NCBI GenBank assembly: GCA_017854855.1
Contig: JAFMGZ010000039.1
Span: 1-32,987 of the forward strand
DNA from: Sulfitobacter sp.
Lineage (GTDB): Bacteria; Pseudomonadota; Alphaproteobacteria; Rhodobacterales; Rhodobacteraceae
Length of the DNA: 32,987 nt
Reading direction: 5' to 3'
The position numbers and the translations under genes are program-made. Numbering within the stretch: position 1 is the first letter of the stretch; each line of letters starts with the position of its first letter. Positions 15,613-23,801 of the stretch are shown in pieces. The notes below the pieces were generated by a model. The model saw only the letters and a list, made by a program, of their open reading frames with translations. It ran no database searches and had not been told where the DNA came from.

Positions 15613-18600
15613 TCAGGCACTAGTCTCCACCTCCATCAACGCAACGACCTGACCTAATTGCAGCGCTTGACCGCAGGTTGCACGGATTTCGCCCACCTTT
15701 CCGGCAACCGGGGCTTCAACCGCTATTTCCATCTTCATCGATTCCACGATTGCGATTGTCTGGCCCGCTTCGACCCTGTCACCAGCGGCGACGACAATCT
15801 TCCAAAGGCTGCCGGGAACGGGGCTTTGTATCCCAATCAACCCATCGGGGATTTCTGTTTCACCCTCCGGTTCTGCGACCCCGTGATCCGGTGCGAAACT
15901 GTCCAACCCTTGCTCTTTCCACCGCAGGCGCTCTGCCTCGAATGCCTCTTGCTGGGTGGTTTTGAAGCGCGCGACATCCGCCGCCTCACGCGCAAAGACT
16001 TGTTTGTGATCGGCCCATCGGAACGTCGTCTCTTCGATCTGAACGGGGTATTGCCCATGCGGAAAAGCAAGACGCGCCTCGATCAATTCTTCGTCCGATA
16101 CCGGGAAAAAGCGGATCTGGTCAAAGAAATTCAACAGCCAAGGTTGCTTGTCAAACGCCTGCGTGCGTCGCCATGTGTTCCACACCTGAATGGTGCGCCC
16201 GACCAGCTGGTAGCCCCCCGGCCCTTCCATCCCGTAAATGCACATATAGGCCCCGCCGATGCCAACCGCATTTTCAGGCGTCCATGTGCGGGCCGGATTG
16301 TATTTCGTGGTCACCAAACGGTGGCGCGGATCGATCGGCGTGGCCACCGGTGCGCCTAAATAAACGTCCCCCAAGCCAAGCACCAGATAGCTGGCGTCAT
16401 AGACGATCTTTTTGACCGCCTCTTCATCCTCAAGCCCATTGATCCGGCGGATGAACTCTATGTTGGACGGGCACCACGGCGCATCGGGGCGCACAAGCTC
16501 TTGGTACTTGCGCATCGCAAGTTCCGCCTGCGCATCGCCCCAGGACAACGGCAGATGCACAATGCGCGAGGGCACGGTGATTTCCTCGGCAGCAGGAAGT
16601 GCAGTTTCAATCTCTTGCAAAAGCCCCAACAGCTTGCTGCGCGACAATTTGGTGCTGTCGTAGTGGATCTGCAGCGACCTGATGCCCGGTGTCAAATCAA
16701 TCACCGGCAGCTTCGCGTCTTGCACCGCCTGCATCAAGAGATGCACGCGCAGGCGCAACTCGATATCCAGCGTCATCTCACCATATTCAACCAGCAGATT
16801 ATCATCGCCCTGTCGGCGGTAAACAACGGGCACAGGCCCCGTGTCATCGCGTCCCAGAACCGCAGAACCTGCCCCGGTGATGGCCGGTGCCACAACCGGA
16901 TCATCTGTGCGCGCAACCGGCACAAACCGGATGGTATCACCCGGTCGAAACTGTCCCATCTTCCAGCGGTCCTCGGCGGCGATCACCGCAGGGCTGACGA
17001 ACCCGCCCAGGCTGGGTCCGTCCGGTCCCAGAATGATCGGCATGTCACCGGTGAAATCAATCGCGCCCACGGCATAGGCATTGTCATGCAGGTTCGACGG
17101 ATGCAGCCCCGCCTCGCCGCCATCACTGCGCGCCCACGCGGGTGCAGGGCCGATCAAACGCACGCCTGTGCGGTCAGAATTGAAATGCACGCGGTAGTCG
17201 GTCGCAAAAAACGTCTCGATATCGCTGTCCAAAAAGAAATCCGGTGCACCATGCGGGCCGTAAAGAACCGCAACCTGCCATGCAGTTGTCAGCACGACAG
17301 GCTCAATCGGTTGCGGTGCTGTGCAAGGCGTCGCCGCTATATGCAGAACATCCCCCGTGTTGAGCACACCCATGGCGTGGCCACCAAAACGCCCCAGACC
17401 AAAGCACGCACGCGAGCCCATCACCTCAGCCGCATCAAAGCCTCCGGCAACCGCCAGATAAGAGCGTTGGCCCGCCCCCTCGATCGCACCGATGCGCAGG
17501 GTTCCGCCTTCGGGGACGTCGATGACGGGTCCTTCGACACGCATCCCATCCAGATGCAGCGTCATGGCGGCCCCCGTCAGTGCGACGCGCGCCGCACTCA
17601 GGAACCGCAGCGTGGGTCCCGTCATCGTCAGTTCCAGTGCCGGCGCATCGGGGTCATTGCCCAGCAAGCGGTTGGCATTGCGAAACGACACCGCATCCAT
17701 CGGCCCCGAAGGTGGCACACCGACGTGCCACAGACCCAAGCGCCCCGGTAATTCCTGCACACTGGACTGCGCGCCGGGCGCGATCACTTCGATGCTGTTG
17801 GCCGAAAAGGCAAAGTCATTGAGGGCGGTTGTTGTGACCAGTCCCGACGCCAGAATATCAGATGCCGCAATGGCGCGCAGATAGCCCAGGTTGGTCTCTA
17901 TCCCTGTCAGCTTTGTTGCGGCCAGTGCGTCCTTCAATGCCGCAATCGCTGCATCACGATCTGTGCCCGTCACAATGATCTTAGCCAGCATTGGATCATA
18001 GAACGGGCTGACATCCGTGCCCGTTTCAACCCAAGTGTCGATCCGCGCCGTTTCGGGAAATTCCACATGCGTGAGCCGACCGGAGGCGGGGCGAAATCCG
18101 GCGTGCGGAACTTCGGCATAAAGACGGACTTCGATTGCGGCACCTTTCGGGATGGGTGGCGTATCGGGCAACACGGTCTCGCCCGCCGCCTGACGGATCA
18201 TCCATTCCACCAGATCAATGTCAAAAACGGCCTCTGTGACAGGGTGTTCGACCTGAAGCCGCGTGTTGACCTCTAGAAAATAGAACTCTCGGCGCACCGG
18301 ATCATAGATAAATTCAACCGTACCGGCCGAAGCATATGACACCGACCCGCACAATGCTGTTGCAGCCTCATGCAACGCAACACGTACCGCCTCTGGCAGC
18401 AAAGGTGCCGGTGTTTCCTCAACCACCTTTTGGTTGCGCCTTTGCAAAGAGCAATCGCGCTCTCCCAGCGCAATGACGCGCCCAGCCCCATCGCCAAAGA
18501 CCTGCACCTCAACGTGTCGGGCATCCGCGACAAAACGTTCAATGAACACGCGCGCATCCCCAAAGCTTGCAGTGGCGGTACGCCCGACACTCTCGAAGGC

Positions 18601-19134
18601 CGCCTGCAATGCCGCTTCATCAGCGCATAGTTGCATGCCGATGCCGCCTCCGCCTGCGGTGCTTTTCAGCATCACCGGATAGCCAATGCGCACGGCTTCC
18701 TGCACCGCCTCCTCAACCGTTTCCAACAGACCGGAGCCCGGCAACAAGGGCACGCCCGCCGCCAGTGCCAGGTCGCGCGCGGTGTGTTTCATACCGAAAT
18801 CACGCAGTTGATCGGGGTTTGGCCCGATAAAGGTGATGCCGGCCTCGGACAGGCGCTCTGCAAAAGCCACATTCTCAGACAAGAACCCATAGCCCGGATG
18901 CACCGCCTGCGCGCCCGTTTGCTTGCAAGCCGCAATCACTGCATCCACATCGAGATAGCTTTGGGCAGCAGGCGCTGGCCCCAGCCGCACTGCCTCATCC
19001 GCAAGCCGCACGGCTGGCGAAAACCGGTCTGCGTCAGACCAGACCGCAACCGACGCGATGCCCATTTTGCGCAGCGTTTTGATAACGCGCACAGCGATTT
19101 CGCCTCGGTTGGCGACAAGTACCTTGGTGAACAT
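15613..19134 (-). CDS. Guanidine carboxylase (urea carboxylase family), biotin-dependent
   Basis: An 1173-aa cytoplasmic enzyme that carboxylates guanidine (or urea) with ATP and bicarbonate. Residues 1-450 are biotin carboxylase (VLVANRGEIAVRVIKTL; KSTAGGGGIGM; FLEVNTRLQVEHPVTE). About 460-780 is the KipA/AHS2-like and 780-990 the KipI/AHS1-like carboxyltransferase part. The C-terminus is the carrier domain with biotinyl Lys1134 in ESMKME. There is no fused amidase domain, unlike yeast urea amidolyase. Residue 693 is Asp in GAIDFTGD; as I recall, true urea carboxylases have Asn there (N1330 in Kluyveromyces) and guanidine carboxylases Asp. This agrees with the guanidine-I riboswitch and the carboxyguanidine deiminase genes just upstream (three-base gap). 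It is the last gene of a six-gene operon and no allophanate hydrolase follows. Confidence 0.93.
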   Translation of the reverse strand: MFTKVLVANRGEIAVRVIKTLRKMGIASVAVWSDADRFSPAVRLADEAVRLGPAPAAQSYLDVDAVIAACKQTGAQAVHPGYGFLSENVAFAERLSEAGITFIGPNPDQLRDFGMKHTARDLALAAGVPLLPGSGLLETVEEAVQEAVRIGYPVMLKSTAGGGGIGMQLCADEAALQAAFESVGRTATASFGDARVFIERFVADARHVEVQVFGDGAGRVIALGERDCSLQRRNQKVVEETPAPLLPEAVRVALHEAATALCGSVSYASAGTVEFIYDPVRREFYFLEVNTRLQVEHPVTEAVFDIDLVEWMIRQAAGETVLPDTPPIPKGAAIEVRLYAEVPHAGFRPASGRLTHVEFPETARIDTWVETGTDVSPFYDPMLAKIIVTGTDRDAAIAALKDALAATKLTGIETNLGYLRAIAASDILASGLVTTTALNDFAFSANSIEVIAPGAQSSVQELPGRLGLWHVGVPPSGPMDAVSFRNANRLLGNDPDAPALELTMTGPTLRFLSAARVALTGAAMTLHLDGMRVEGPVIDVPEGGTLRIGAIEGAGQRSYLAVAGGFDAAEVMGSRACFGLGRFGGHAMGVLNTGDVLHIAATPCTAPQPIEPVVLTTAWQVAVLYGPHGAPDFFLDSDIETFFATDYRVHFNSDRTGVRLIGPAPAWARSDGGEAGLHPSNLHDNAYAVGAIDFTGDMPIILGPDGPSLGGFVSPAVIAAEDRWKMGQFRPGDTIRFVPVARTDDPVVAPAITGAGSAVLGRDDTGPVPVVYRRQGDDNLLVEYGEMTLDIELRLRVHLLMQAVQDAKLPVIDLTPGIRSLQIHYDSTKLSRSKLLGLLQEIETALPAAEEITVPSRIVHLPLSWGDAQAELAMRKYQELVRPDAPWCPSNIEFIRRINGLEDEEAVKKIVYDASYLVLGLGDVYLGAPVATPIDPRHRLVTTKYNPARTWTPENAVGIGGAYMCIYGMEGPGGYQLVGRTIQVWNTWRRTQAFDKQPWLLNFFDQIRFFPVSDEELIEARLAFPHGQYPVQIEETTFRWADHKQVFAREAADVARFKTTQQEAFEAERLRWKEQGLDSFAPDHGVAEPEGETEIPDGLIGIQSPVPGSLWKIVVAAGDRVEAGQTIAIVESMKMEIAVEAPVAGKVGEIRATCGQALQLGQVVALMEVETSA

Positions 19135-19137
19135 GCT

Positions 19138-19734
19138 CTATCCCTTGATCACAACACGGATGGGCGTCGGATCGAAGCCATTGCAGGGGTTGTTGATCTG
19201 CGGACAGTTGGAAATCACGCACAGCACATCCATATGCGCCAGCATTTCAACATGATCGCCGGGGGCGGAAATACCGTCATCCACGGTCATCGCCCCATTG
19301 GCGCTGATCGGTACATTCATGAAAAAATTGATGTTGGCGACGATATCGCGCTTGGTCATCCCATAGCGCCCCAGCTCAAGGATAAAGTTCTCTCGGCAGG
19401 CGTGCTGATAGAGCGTGTCATGCCCGAACCGGACCGTATTGCTTTCGCATGAACAACACCCCGCAGAGGTATCGTGCCGTCCCGAGGTATCGGCCAGAAC
19501 GCTCAACATCACCCGGCCTTCGCAAGACATGATGTTGCTGCCCGTGGTGATATAGGCGCTGCCCTGCGCACGCAACGTGTCCTGGCTGGAGTACCGTTCA
19601 GTGTAGTCATCAGCGCAGTAGAAAATCGTGTCGATCGCCTGCTGACCAAAGGTATCCTCGATGCGGATCGTCTGACCCTTTTTCACGATACCGGACCAAG
19701 GCTTTTGTGCGGGGATGTCAAATGTCTGTTCCAT
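19138..19734 (-). CDS. cgcB: Carboxyguanidine deiminase subunit (urea carboxylase-associated protein 2, DUF1989)
   Basis: A 198-aa DUF1989 protein, one half of the two-subunit enzyme known to deiminate carboxyguanidine to allophanate plus ammonia. Recognisable parts are GQTIRIEDTFGQQAIDTIFYC (24-44), MSCEGRVMLSVLADTSGRHDT, SAGCCSCESN and the C-terminal CVISNCPQINNPCNGFDPTPIRV, rich in conserved Cys. The ATG at 19734 is used: the open frame extends upstream into the partner gene, but MEQTFDIPAQKPW is the expected N-terminus. It starts four bases after the partner gene and ends three bases before the carboxylase. Which DUF1989 subunit is called A or B is assigned here by order and size. Confidence 0.9.
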   Translation of the reverse strand: MEQTFDIPAQKPWSGIVKKGQTIRIEDTFGQQAIDTIFYCADDYTERYSSQDTLRAQGSAYITTGSNIMSCEGRVMLSVLADTSGRHDTSAGCCSCESNTVRFGHDTLYQHACRENFILELGRYGMTKRDIVANINFFMNVPISANGAMTVDDGISAPGDHVEMLAHMDVLCVISNCPQINNPCNGFDPTPIRVVIKG

Positions 19735-19738
19735 GGTC

Positions 19739-20554
19739 TCAGCCCTCAGCCTTTGCGTTGTTCTCAAAGCCGCGTTGGGCTTCTGGCGTTGCAGTGCGGC
19801 ACAGATCATCTGGCGGCACAGGTCCGGCCTTGATCTTGGTCACCTCCAAGGGTGCGGGCACCTCGCCTGCGCGCGGATCCATCGGATGCGGACAATTGGA
19901 CAGGGCAATGACCAGATCCATTTCGGCACGCAATTCGACCCAGTCACCATCGCTGATCATCCCGTCACGCCACTCAAATTTGCCCTCACCGTCCACGCGC
20001 ACGGGGGCAAATACATTCAGCACAGGCATCAGATCGCGCCGGTCCAGCCCCAGCTTGGCTGCGGCAAGAACCATGTTATCGCGCGTATTACGCAGGGTTG
20101 GATCACCGTATTGCGCCACTGTCGCAGGCGTTGATCCCCCGGTCAGCGCGTCATGCGCGCCACAGCTGTCTTCCACAATCGACAGCATTACGCGCCCCAT
20201 ATCCGAAAAAATTACGCGCCCTTTCTTCAAGTCAGTCGTCCATTGCAGCTTGACCGTATCGGGCAGGTTCATCCGCTCAGTCGTATCTGTGGCAGACCAC
20301 GCAGCCAGCGCCACAGCCGAGACGGGACCCTGCGGCAACAGGCGCAGCACCTCACCCTTGGCAAGGTGCTGCGTCGTATACCAACCGCCCGGCACGCTGC
20401 GTGTCATTGCCACGGATTCTGCATTGGGCATGGGGGCCGGACGCGGGCTGGGGGTCGGAGGCGTCTTTGGCGAAAACTCCAGCCCGATGCGCTGGTGTTC
20501 TTCATAGCGTTGCCTGTCGGCGGCGATTTGCTCGGGCGTGCGGTGGATATGCAT
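19739..20554 (-). CDS. cgcA: Carboxyguanidine deiminase subunit (urea carboxylase-associated protein 1, DUF1989)
   Basis: A 271-aa DUF1989 protein, the larger partner. It shares with the smaller subunit the tract IFSDMGRVMLSIVEDSCGAHD, a GGSTPATV segment where the partner has the Cys cluster, and LVIALSNCPHPMDPRAGE near the C-terminus, so the two arose by duplication. The first 60 residues form a basic and proline-rich arm (TPPTPSPRPAPMP). Start at 20554: GGAGA lies six bases upstream and the protein begins MHIHRTPEQIAADRQRYEEH. It follows the ATPase gene with only one intervening base. The role is known from characterised homologues of the family; here it is inferred from sequence and operon position. 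Confidence 0.9.
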   Translation of the reverse strand: MHIHRTPEQIAADRQRYEEHQRIGLEFSPKTPPTPSPRPAPMPNAESVAMTRSVPGGWYTTQHLAKGEVLRLLPQGPVSAVALAAWSATDTTERMNLPDTVKLQWTTDLKKGRVIFSDMGRVMLSIVEDSCGAHDALTGGSTPATVAQYGDPTLRNTRDNMVLAAAKLGLDRRDLMPVLNVFAPVRVDGEGKFEWRDGMISDGDWVELRAEMDLVIALSNCPHPMDPRAGEVPAPLEVTKIKAGPVPPDDLCRTATPEAQRGFENNAKAEG

Positions 20555-20555
20555 G

Positions 20556-21386
20556 TCAGGTCTCCGTTGAGGGGTCGGGTCGTCCCGCAAATGCGCCGTG
20601 AGGGGTCAGGTCGTCCCAACCCAGCGCGTATTCAGATTGAAAAATTGTGTCTCCACCCGCCTTGCGCGGTGGCCATATTTCGATGTCTTTGGCGATGGAT
20701 GCGCCATAGCGCGCCGCTTCTTCGGGCCGATCACGGGTCCGCCCCAAAGCCACCACGCGGGTGCCAAGGGTAAAAGCCTCGCGCAGATCATGCGTGACCA
20801 TCACCACTGTCATGGGCAATTCGTTCCAGAGCCGTTTCATCAATTGGTGGATGTCCGTCCGGATACCGGGATCCAGCGCGCCAAAGGGTTCATCCAACAA
20901 CAGCACGCGCGGTTTCATCATCAAGGCCTGCGCGAGAGCAAGGCGCTGCTGCATCCCGCCTGACAGCTGTGCCGGATACTTGTCTTCTGATCCAGACAAA
21001 CCAACTTCGGCGATCATGAGTTGCGCCGCGTCTTTCAGGTTGCGACGCGCCGCTCCGAAAAGCCGCCCCCAGATGCGTTCTGATTGCAATTCAGGGCCCA
21101 ACATCACATTCCCCAGAACCGTCAGATGTGGAAACACCGAGTATTTCTGATAGACGACGCCACGATCCGGTCCCGGCTCTTGTGGCAAGACGGCGCCATC
21201 CAGCAAAATCGTCCCCCGTGTCACCTTTTCCTGGCCCAGCAGCAGACGCAGCAGGGTCGATTTTCCGCAGCCCGACGGCCCGACCAAAGCCACAAAGGAA
21301 CGGGGGGCCACGTCAAAGCTGAGATTTTCCAGCACGACTTGATCGCCGTATTCCTTCCAGACGTTTTTCAGCGTCAGAGCGGTCAT
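20556..21386 (-). CDS. ABC transporter ATP-binding protein, TauB/SsuB type
   Basis: A 276-aa ATPase. Walker A GPSGCGKS (36-43), signature LSGGM (141-145), Walker B LLLDEP (162-167) and the switch His in VMVTHDLREAF are all intact. The C-terminal tail (GDTIFQSEYALGWDDLTPHG) is longer than in taurine or nitrate ATPases. It overlaps the permease gene by four bases and precedes cgcA by one base, coupling uptake to catabolism. The transported ligand is most likely guanidine or a related compound because the riboswitch controls the operon (inference). Confidence 0.94.
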   Translation of the reverse strand: MTALTLKNVWKEYGDQVVLENLSFDVAPRSFVALVGPSGCGKSTLLRLLLGQEKVTRGTILLDGAVLPQEPGPDRGVVYQKYSVFPHLTVLGNVMLGPELQSERIWGRLFGAARRNLKDAAQLMIAEVGLSGSEDKYPAQLSGGMQQRLALAQALMMKPRVLLLDEPFGALDPGIRTDIHQLMKRLWNELPMTVVMVTHDLREAFTLGTRVVALGRTRDRPEEAARYGASIAKDIEIWPPRKAGGDTIFQSEYALGWDDLTPHGAFAGRPDPSTET

Positions 21387-22201
21387 CGTCCCCCCTCCAG
21401 TTCTGACCAGGGGAACAGACGCCGCCGCAACCGATCAATCGCGAAATCTGCACTGGCCGCCAGAAAAGTGATCCATGCCACGTAGGGAAAAATCACGTCC
21501 ATCGAAAGATAACGGCGTACCAGAAAGATACGGTAACCCAGCCCGCTGTCGGCGGAAATCGCCTCGGCTGCGATCAGGAATAGAAACGCAGGCCCCAGTT
21601 GCAGACGCAAACTGCTCAGCAATCTTGGCATAACCTGCGGCAGCACAACACGCAGGGCAATCAACCAGCTTGAGGCCGACAATGTCTCGGCCTTGACGAT
21701 CTGTTCGCGCGGTAAAGCCAGCACTGTTTGCGCCAGATCGCGGATCATGATCGGGGCAACCCCGATGACGATCAGCGCAATTTTGGACGTCTCACCCAGC
21801 CCCATGGAGATAAAAAGAATGGGCAAAAGCGCCAGCGGTGGAACCATCGAGACAAAATTCACGAAAGGCACCAGAAGGGCGCGCAGAAACGGCACGATGC
21901 CGACACCGATGCCAATGATCAGCGCCAGCCCGGTTGAGATACCCAAACCCGCGCTCAACCGTTTCAGGCTGGACCATGTGTCTGTCCACAGCAGGTAGTC
22001 GCCTGTGCGCCGGTCCGGCGTGAACGCCATCAGATCGACCGCTGCCGCGATACTGCTGAGCGCTGGCAACAACTTGTCATTCGGATTTTCCGCCAAACGC
22101 GCAGCCGAGCCCAACAGATAGGCAAGGACCAGCAACGCAAAGGGCGCAAACTTCAAGGCTGTCGCCACTGGCGGCGACAGCTGCTGGTTGATCAGGCGCA
22201 T
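21383..22201 (-). CDS. ABC transporter permease, TauC/SsuC type
   Basis: A 272-aa inner-membrane permease with about six hydrophobic helices. The coupling motif KAETLSASSWLIALRVVLPQVMPRLL lies near residues 165-190, and the later region DSGLGYRIFLVRRYLSMDVIF corresponds to the SsuC/TauC signature. It starts 15 bases after the binding-protein gene and overlaps the ATPase gene by four bases. The family is secure; the ligand follows from the operon, not from the permease. Confidence 0.93.
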   Translation of the reverse strand: MRLINQQLSPPVATALKFAPFALLVLAYLLGSAARLAENPNDKLLPALSSIAAAVDLMAFTPDRRTGDYLLWTDTWSSLKRLSAGLGISTGLALIIGIGVGIVPFLRALLVPFVNFVSMVPPLALLPILFISMGLGETSKIALIVIGVAPIMIRDLAQTVLALPREQIVKAETLSASSWLIALRVVLPQVMPRLLSSLRLQLGPAFLFLIAAEAISADSGLGYRIFLVRRYLSMDVIFPYVAWITFLAASADFAIDRLRRRLFPWSELEGGR

Positions 22202-22216
22202 GCCGGTACGTTCCCT

Positions 22217-23287
22217 TTAAAGGGTGCCGTCAGCGGCCATTTGCATGTATTTGGTGTCAAAGCGGAACTTCACGTTGGCCGTATCGCCCAGAATTGTGCC
22301 ATCGGGCAATGCGATCCCGATCGCGTCCTGCGACGTCGCACCCGGTGTCAGCAAACCTTTGTCAAACAGGAACGCGCGCACCAGATCCATGGTCGCCCCC
22401 AGCTCGGCAGAACTGGTAAATGCGACTGCCTCTGCAGGGTCTGCAAACAGTTTGGTTGCCGCCATCTGCGCTTCAAAACCCGCTTGATCCGTGCCCGACG
22501 CCGCGCCCATTGCAGCACGTGCAGCCGCACCTTCTTCGGTATCAGCTGTCATCAAAGCGGCCGTCTCATACCAGATACCGGCAAGGGCCTGCCCAAACTT
22601 CGGATTGTCCGCCAGCACGTCGGTATTGGCCACCATCAAGTCAATAATCTCGCCCGAGATTTGCGAACTGTCGAACACCTTGACCGCATCGGGCAGCGTT
22701 TCGATCTCGGCGACCATTGGATTCCAAGTCACCATTGCTGTCACATCGGGGGTTTGGAATGCGCCAACCATGTCCGGATCGGCCGTGTTGATCACTTTCA
22801 CGTCACGCTCTGACAAACCCACACTGTCGAGCGCCCGTGCCAGCAAATAGTGTGACACAGAGAATTCAACCAAATTGACATCGCGCCCTGCGATATCCGC
22901 CAATGCGCCCGCCCCCTTGATAAAGACTGCGTCGTTGCCATCCGAGAAGTCACCGACAATCACAGCCGTCGTATCAACGCCGCCTGCCGATGGGATCGAC
23001 AAACCATCCATGTTGGTCAACGTAACCGCGTCATACCCACCTGCCGTATACTGATTGATCGATTCCACGTAGTCGTTGAACTGCGTCACCTCGATGGAAA
23101 TACCGTATTGGTCTGCCCATTTATCAACAATCCCGGTGTCCGCGGCATAGCCCCATGGCATCCAGCCGACATAGATTGACCACGCCACTTTGAAATCTGT
23201 CTTTTCCTGCGCCCAGGCGGTTGGAGCAAAGCTAAGCGCGCCAAGGGCCGCAATCGTGGTGAGTGTCAGTCTGCGCGTGATGGTCAT
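22217..23287 (-). CDS. ABC transporter substrate-binding protein (NMT1/TauA-like) for guanidine or related compound
   Basis: A 356-aa periplasmic protein and first gene of the riboswitch-controlled operon. A Sec-type leader is seen (MTITRRLTLTTIAALGALSF, AWAQ cleavage region), then KVAWSIYVGWMPWGYAADTGIVD, a tryptophan-rich strand typical of the putative urea/guanidine branch of NMT1-like proteins. The start at 23287 is preceded by AAGGGAAG. An open frame runs 41 codons further upstream but that sequence is the riboswitch and terminator, not protein. Aromatic residues near the N-terminus (Trp, Tyr) could stack on a guanidinium, which is inference. Confidence 0.92.
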   Translation of the reverse strand: MTITRRLTLTTIAALGALSFAPTAWAQEKTDFKVAWSIYVGWMPWGYAADTGIVDKWADQYGISIEVTQFNDYVESINQYTAGGYDAVTLTNMDGLSIPSAGGVDTTAVIVGDFSDGNDAVFIKGAGALADIAGRDVNLVEFSVSHYLLARALDSVGLSERDVKVINTADPDMVGAFQTPDVTAMVTWNPMVAEIETLPDAVKVFDSSQISGEIIDLMVANTDVLADNPKFGQALAGIWYETAALMTADTEEGAAARAAMGAASGTDQAGFEAQMAATKLFADPAEAVAFTSSAELGATMDLVRAFLFDKGLLTPGATSQDAIGIALPDGTILGDTANVKFRFDTKYMQMAADGTL

Positions 23288-23308
23288 TGAACTTCCCTTT
23301 CCGTTTTC

Positions 23309-23348
23309 AAAAAAGGGAGGCGCAACACGACATCGCGGCCAATCCCTT
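23309..23348 (-). terminator. Intrinsic terminator, expression platform of the riboswitch
   Basis: On the minus strand AAGGGA (23343-23348) pairs with TCCCTT (23313-23318). The inner part extends with GG/CC and CGC/GCG around an 11-base loop, and the hairpin runs into six T residues. It lies between the aptamer and the ribosome site of the binding-protein gene. Its 5' arm overlaps the aptamer's closing stem by two bases, so aptamer folding and terminator folding compete. Confidence 0.75.
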
Positions 23349-23462
23349 GGCTGTACGAGGTCTCCCGGGCTTTTGTCCCGCCGTGCGACTGGAGGGGATG
23401 TCTCTCCCACCAGCTTTGGCTCTCGGACCAGACACGTGTTGGCACGCCGGAACCCTAGCCAA
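23347..23462 (-). ncRNA. Guanidine-I riboswitch (ykkC class) controlling the guanidine operon
   Basis: Read on the minus strand, the hallmark blocks of the guanidine-I aptamer occur in order: CTAGGGTTCCGGC, then TGGTCCGAGAGC, then ACGGCGGGACAAAAGCCC followed by GGGAGA. A closing stem TTGGCT (23457-23462) with AGCCAA (23347-23352) brackets them; peripheral hairpin sequence between the blocks is variable, as usual. The element sits directly upstream of a terminator and the ABC-cgcA-cgcB-carboxylase operon. Guanidine-I riboswitches sense free guanidinium and usually act as ON switches. The recognition rests on the conserved blocks; no covariance search was run. Confidence 0.95.
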
Positions 23463-23595
23463 TAAACTCAAGTCTAGGTTTTGTCAGAACGACCGCTGAG
23501 GCAAGCACAGGCGTGACCTATCTGGAATTTTGATTTTCCTGCATGAAAATTGCGCACTGTTTCCGCAGGATGCCAGAAAATAAGCCGATAAACAT

Positions 23596-23736
23596 ATGCC
23601 AAATCCGACGGATCAAGGACAAACGACCAGAACGCATTCCCTAAGGAAGCTTGGGCGTCTCAAAAGCACCGTGCTGGGCAGTGTGGCGCAAAAGGTATTG
23701 CATCATGCGCAGTGCAATGTCGTGACCGTCAAGTAA
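23596..23736 (+). pseudogene. Remnant of a universal stress protein (C-terminus only)
   Basis: A 46-codon frame ends in LGRLKSTVLGSVAQKVLHHA followed by QCNVVTVK and a TAA. That is the characteristic C-terminal nucleotide-binding loop, helix and last strand (GSVxxKVLHHAxCxVxVV) of a UspA-type protein. The preceding residues (from ATG 23596) do not look like UspA, so the N-terminal two thirds are lost. The gap between the riboswitch promoter region and the small gene at 23802 contains little else. An upstream IR, ATTTTC (23533-23538) with GAAAAT (23545-23550), may be an operator for the guanidine operon. Confidence 0.65.
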
Positions 23737-23801
23737 TCGGGGACTGCAGCCTGTCGGGTCGCCCCGCGCCTATGGTCACGGCTTGTGCCGGGGGTGCCGC
23801 T

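Noticed and set aside
16501-17751. Plus-strand 416-codon open frame
   Set aside because: It is antisense to the carboxylase, His/Arg/Gln-rich like other GC-driven shadows, and has no domain resemblance.
23288-23410. Upstream protein extension of the guanidine-operon binding protein (start at 23410)
   Set aside because: This sequence is the riboswitch 3' part and terminator; the signal peptide and ribosome site place the start at 23287.
23190-23465. Plus-strand 91-codon frame across the same region
   Set aside because: It runs antisense through the signal peptide coding region and the riboswitch, without a ribosome site or familiar sequence.
23463-23600. Sigma-54 promoter for the guanidine operon
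   Set aside because: Looked for TGGCAC-N5-TTGC on the minus strand; partial TGGC/TGC matches have the wrong spacing.
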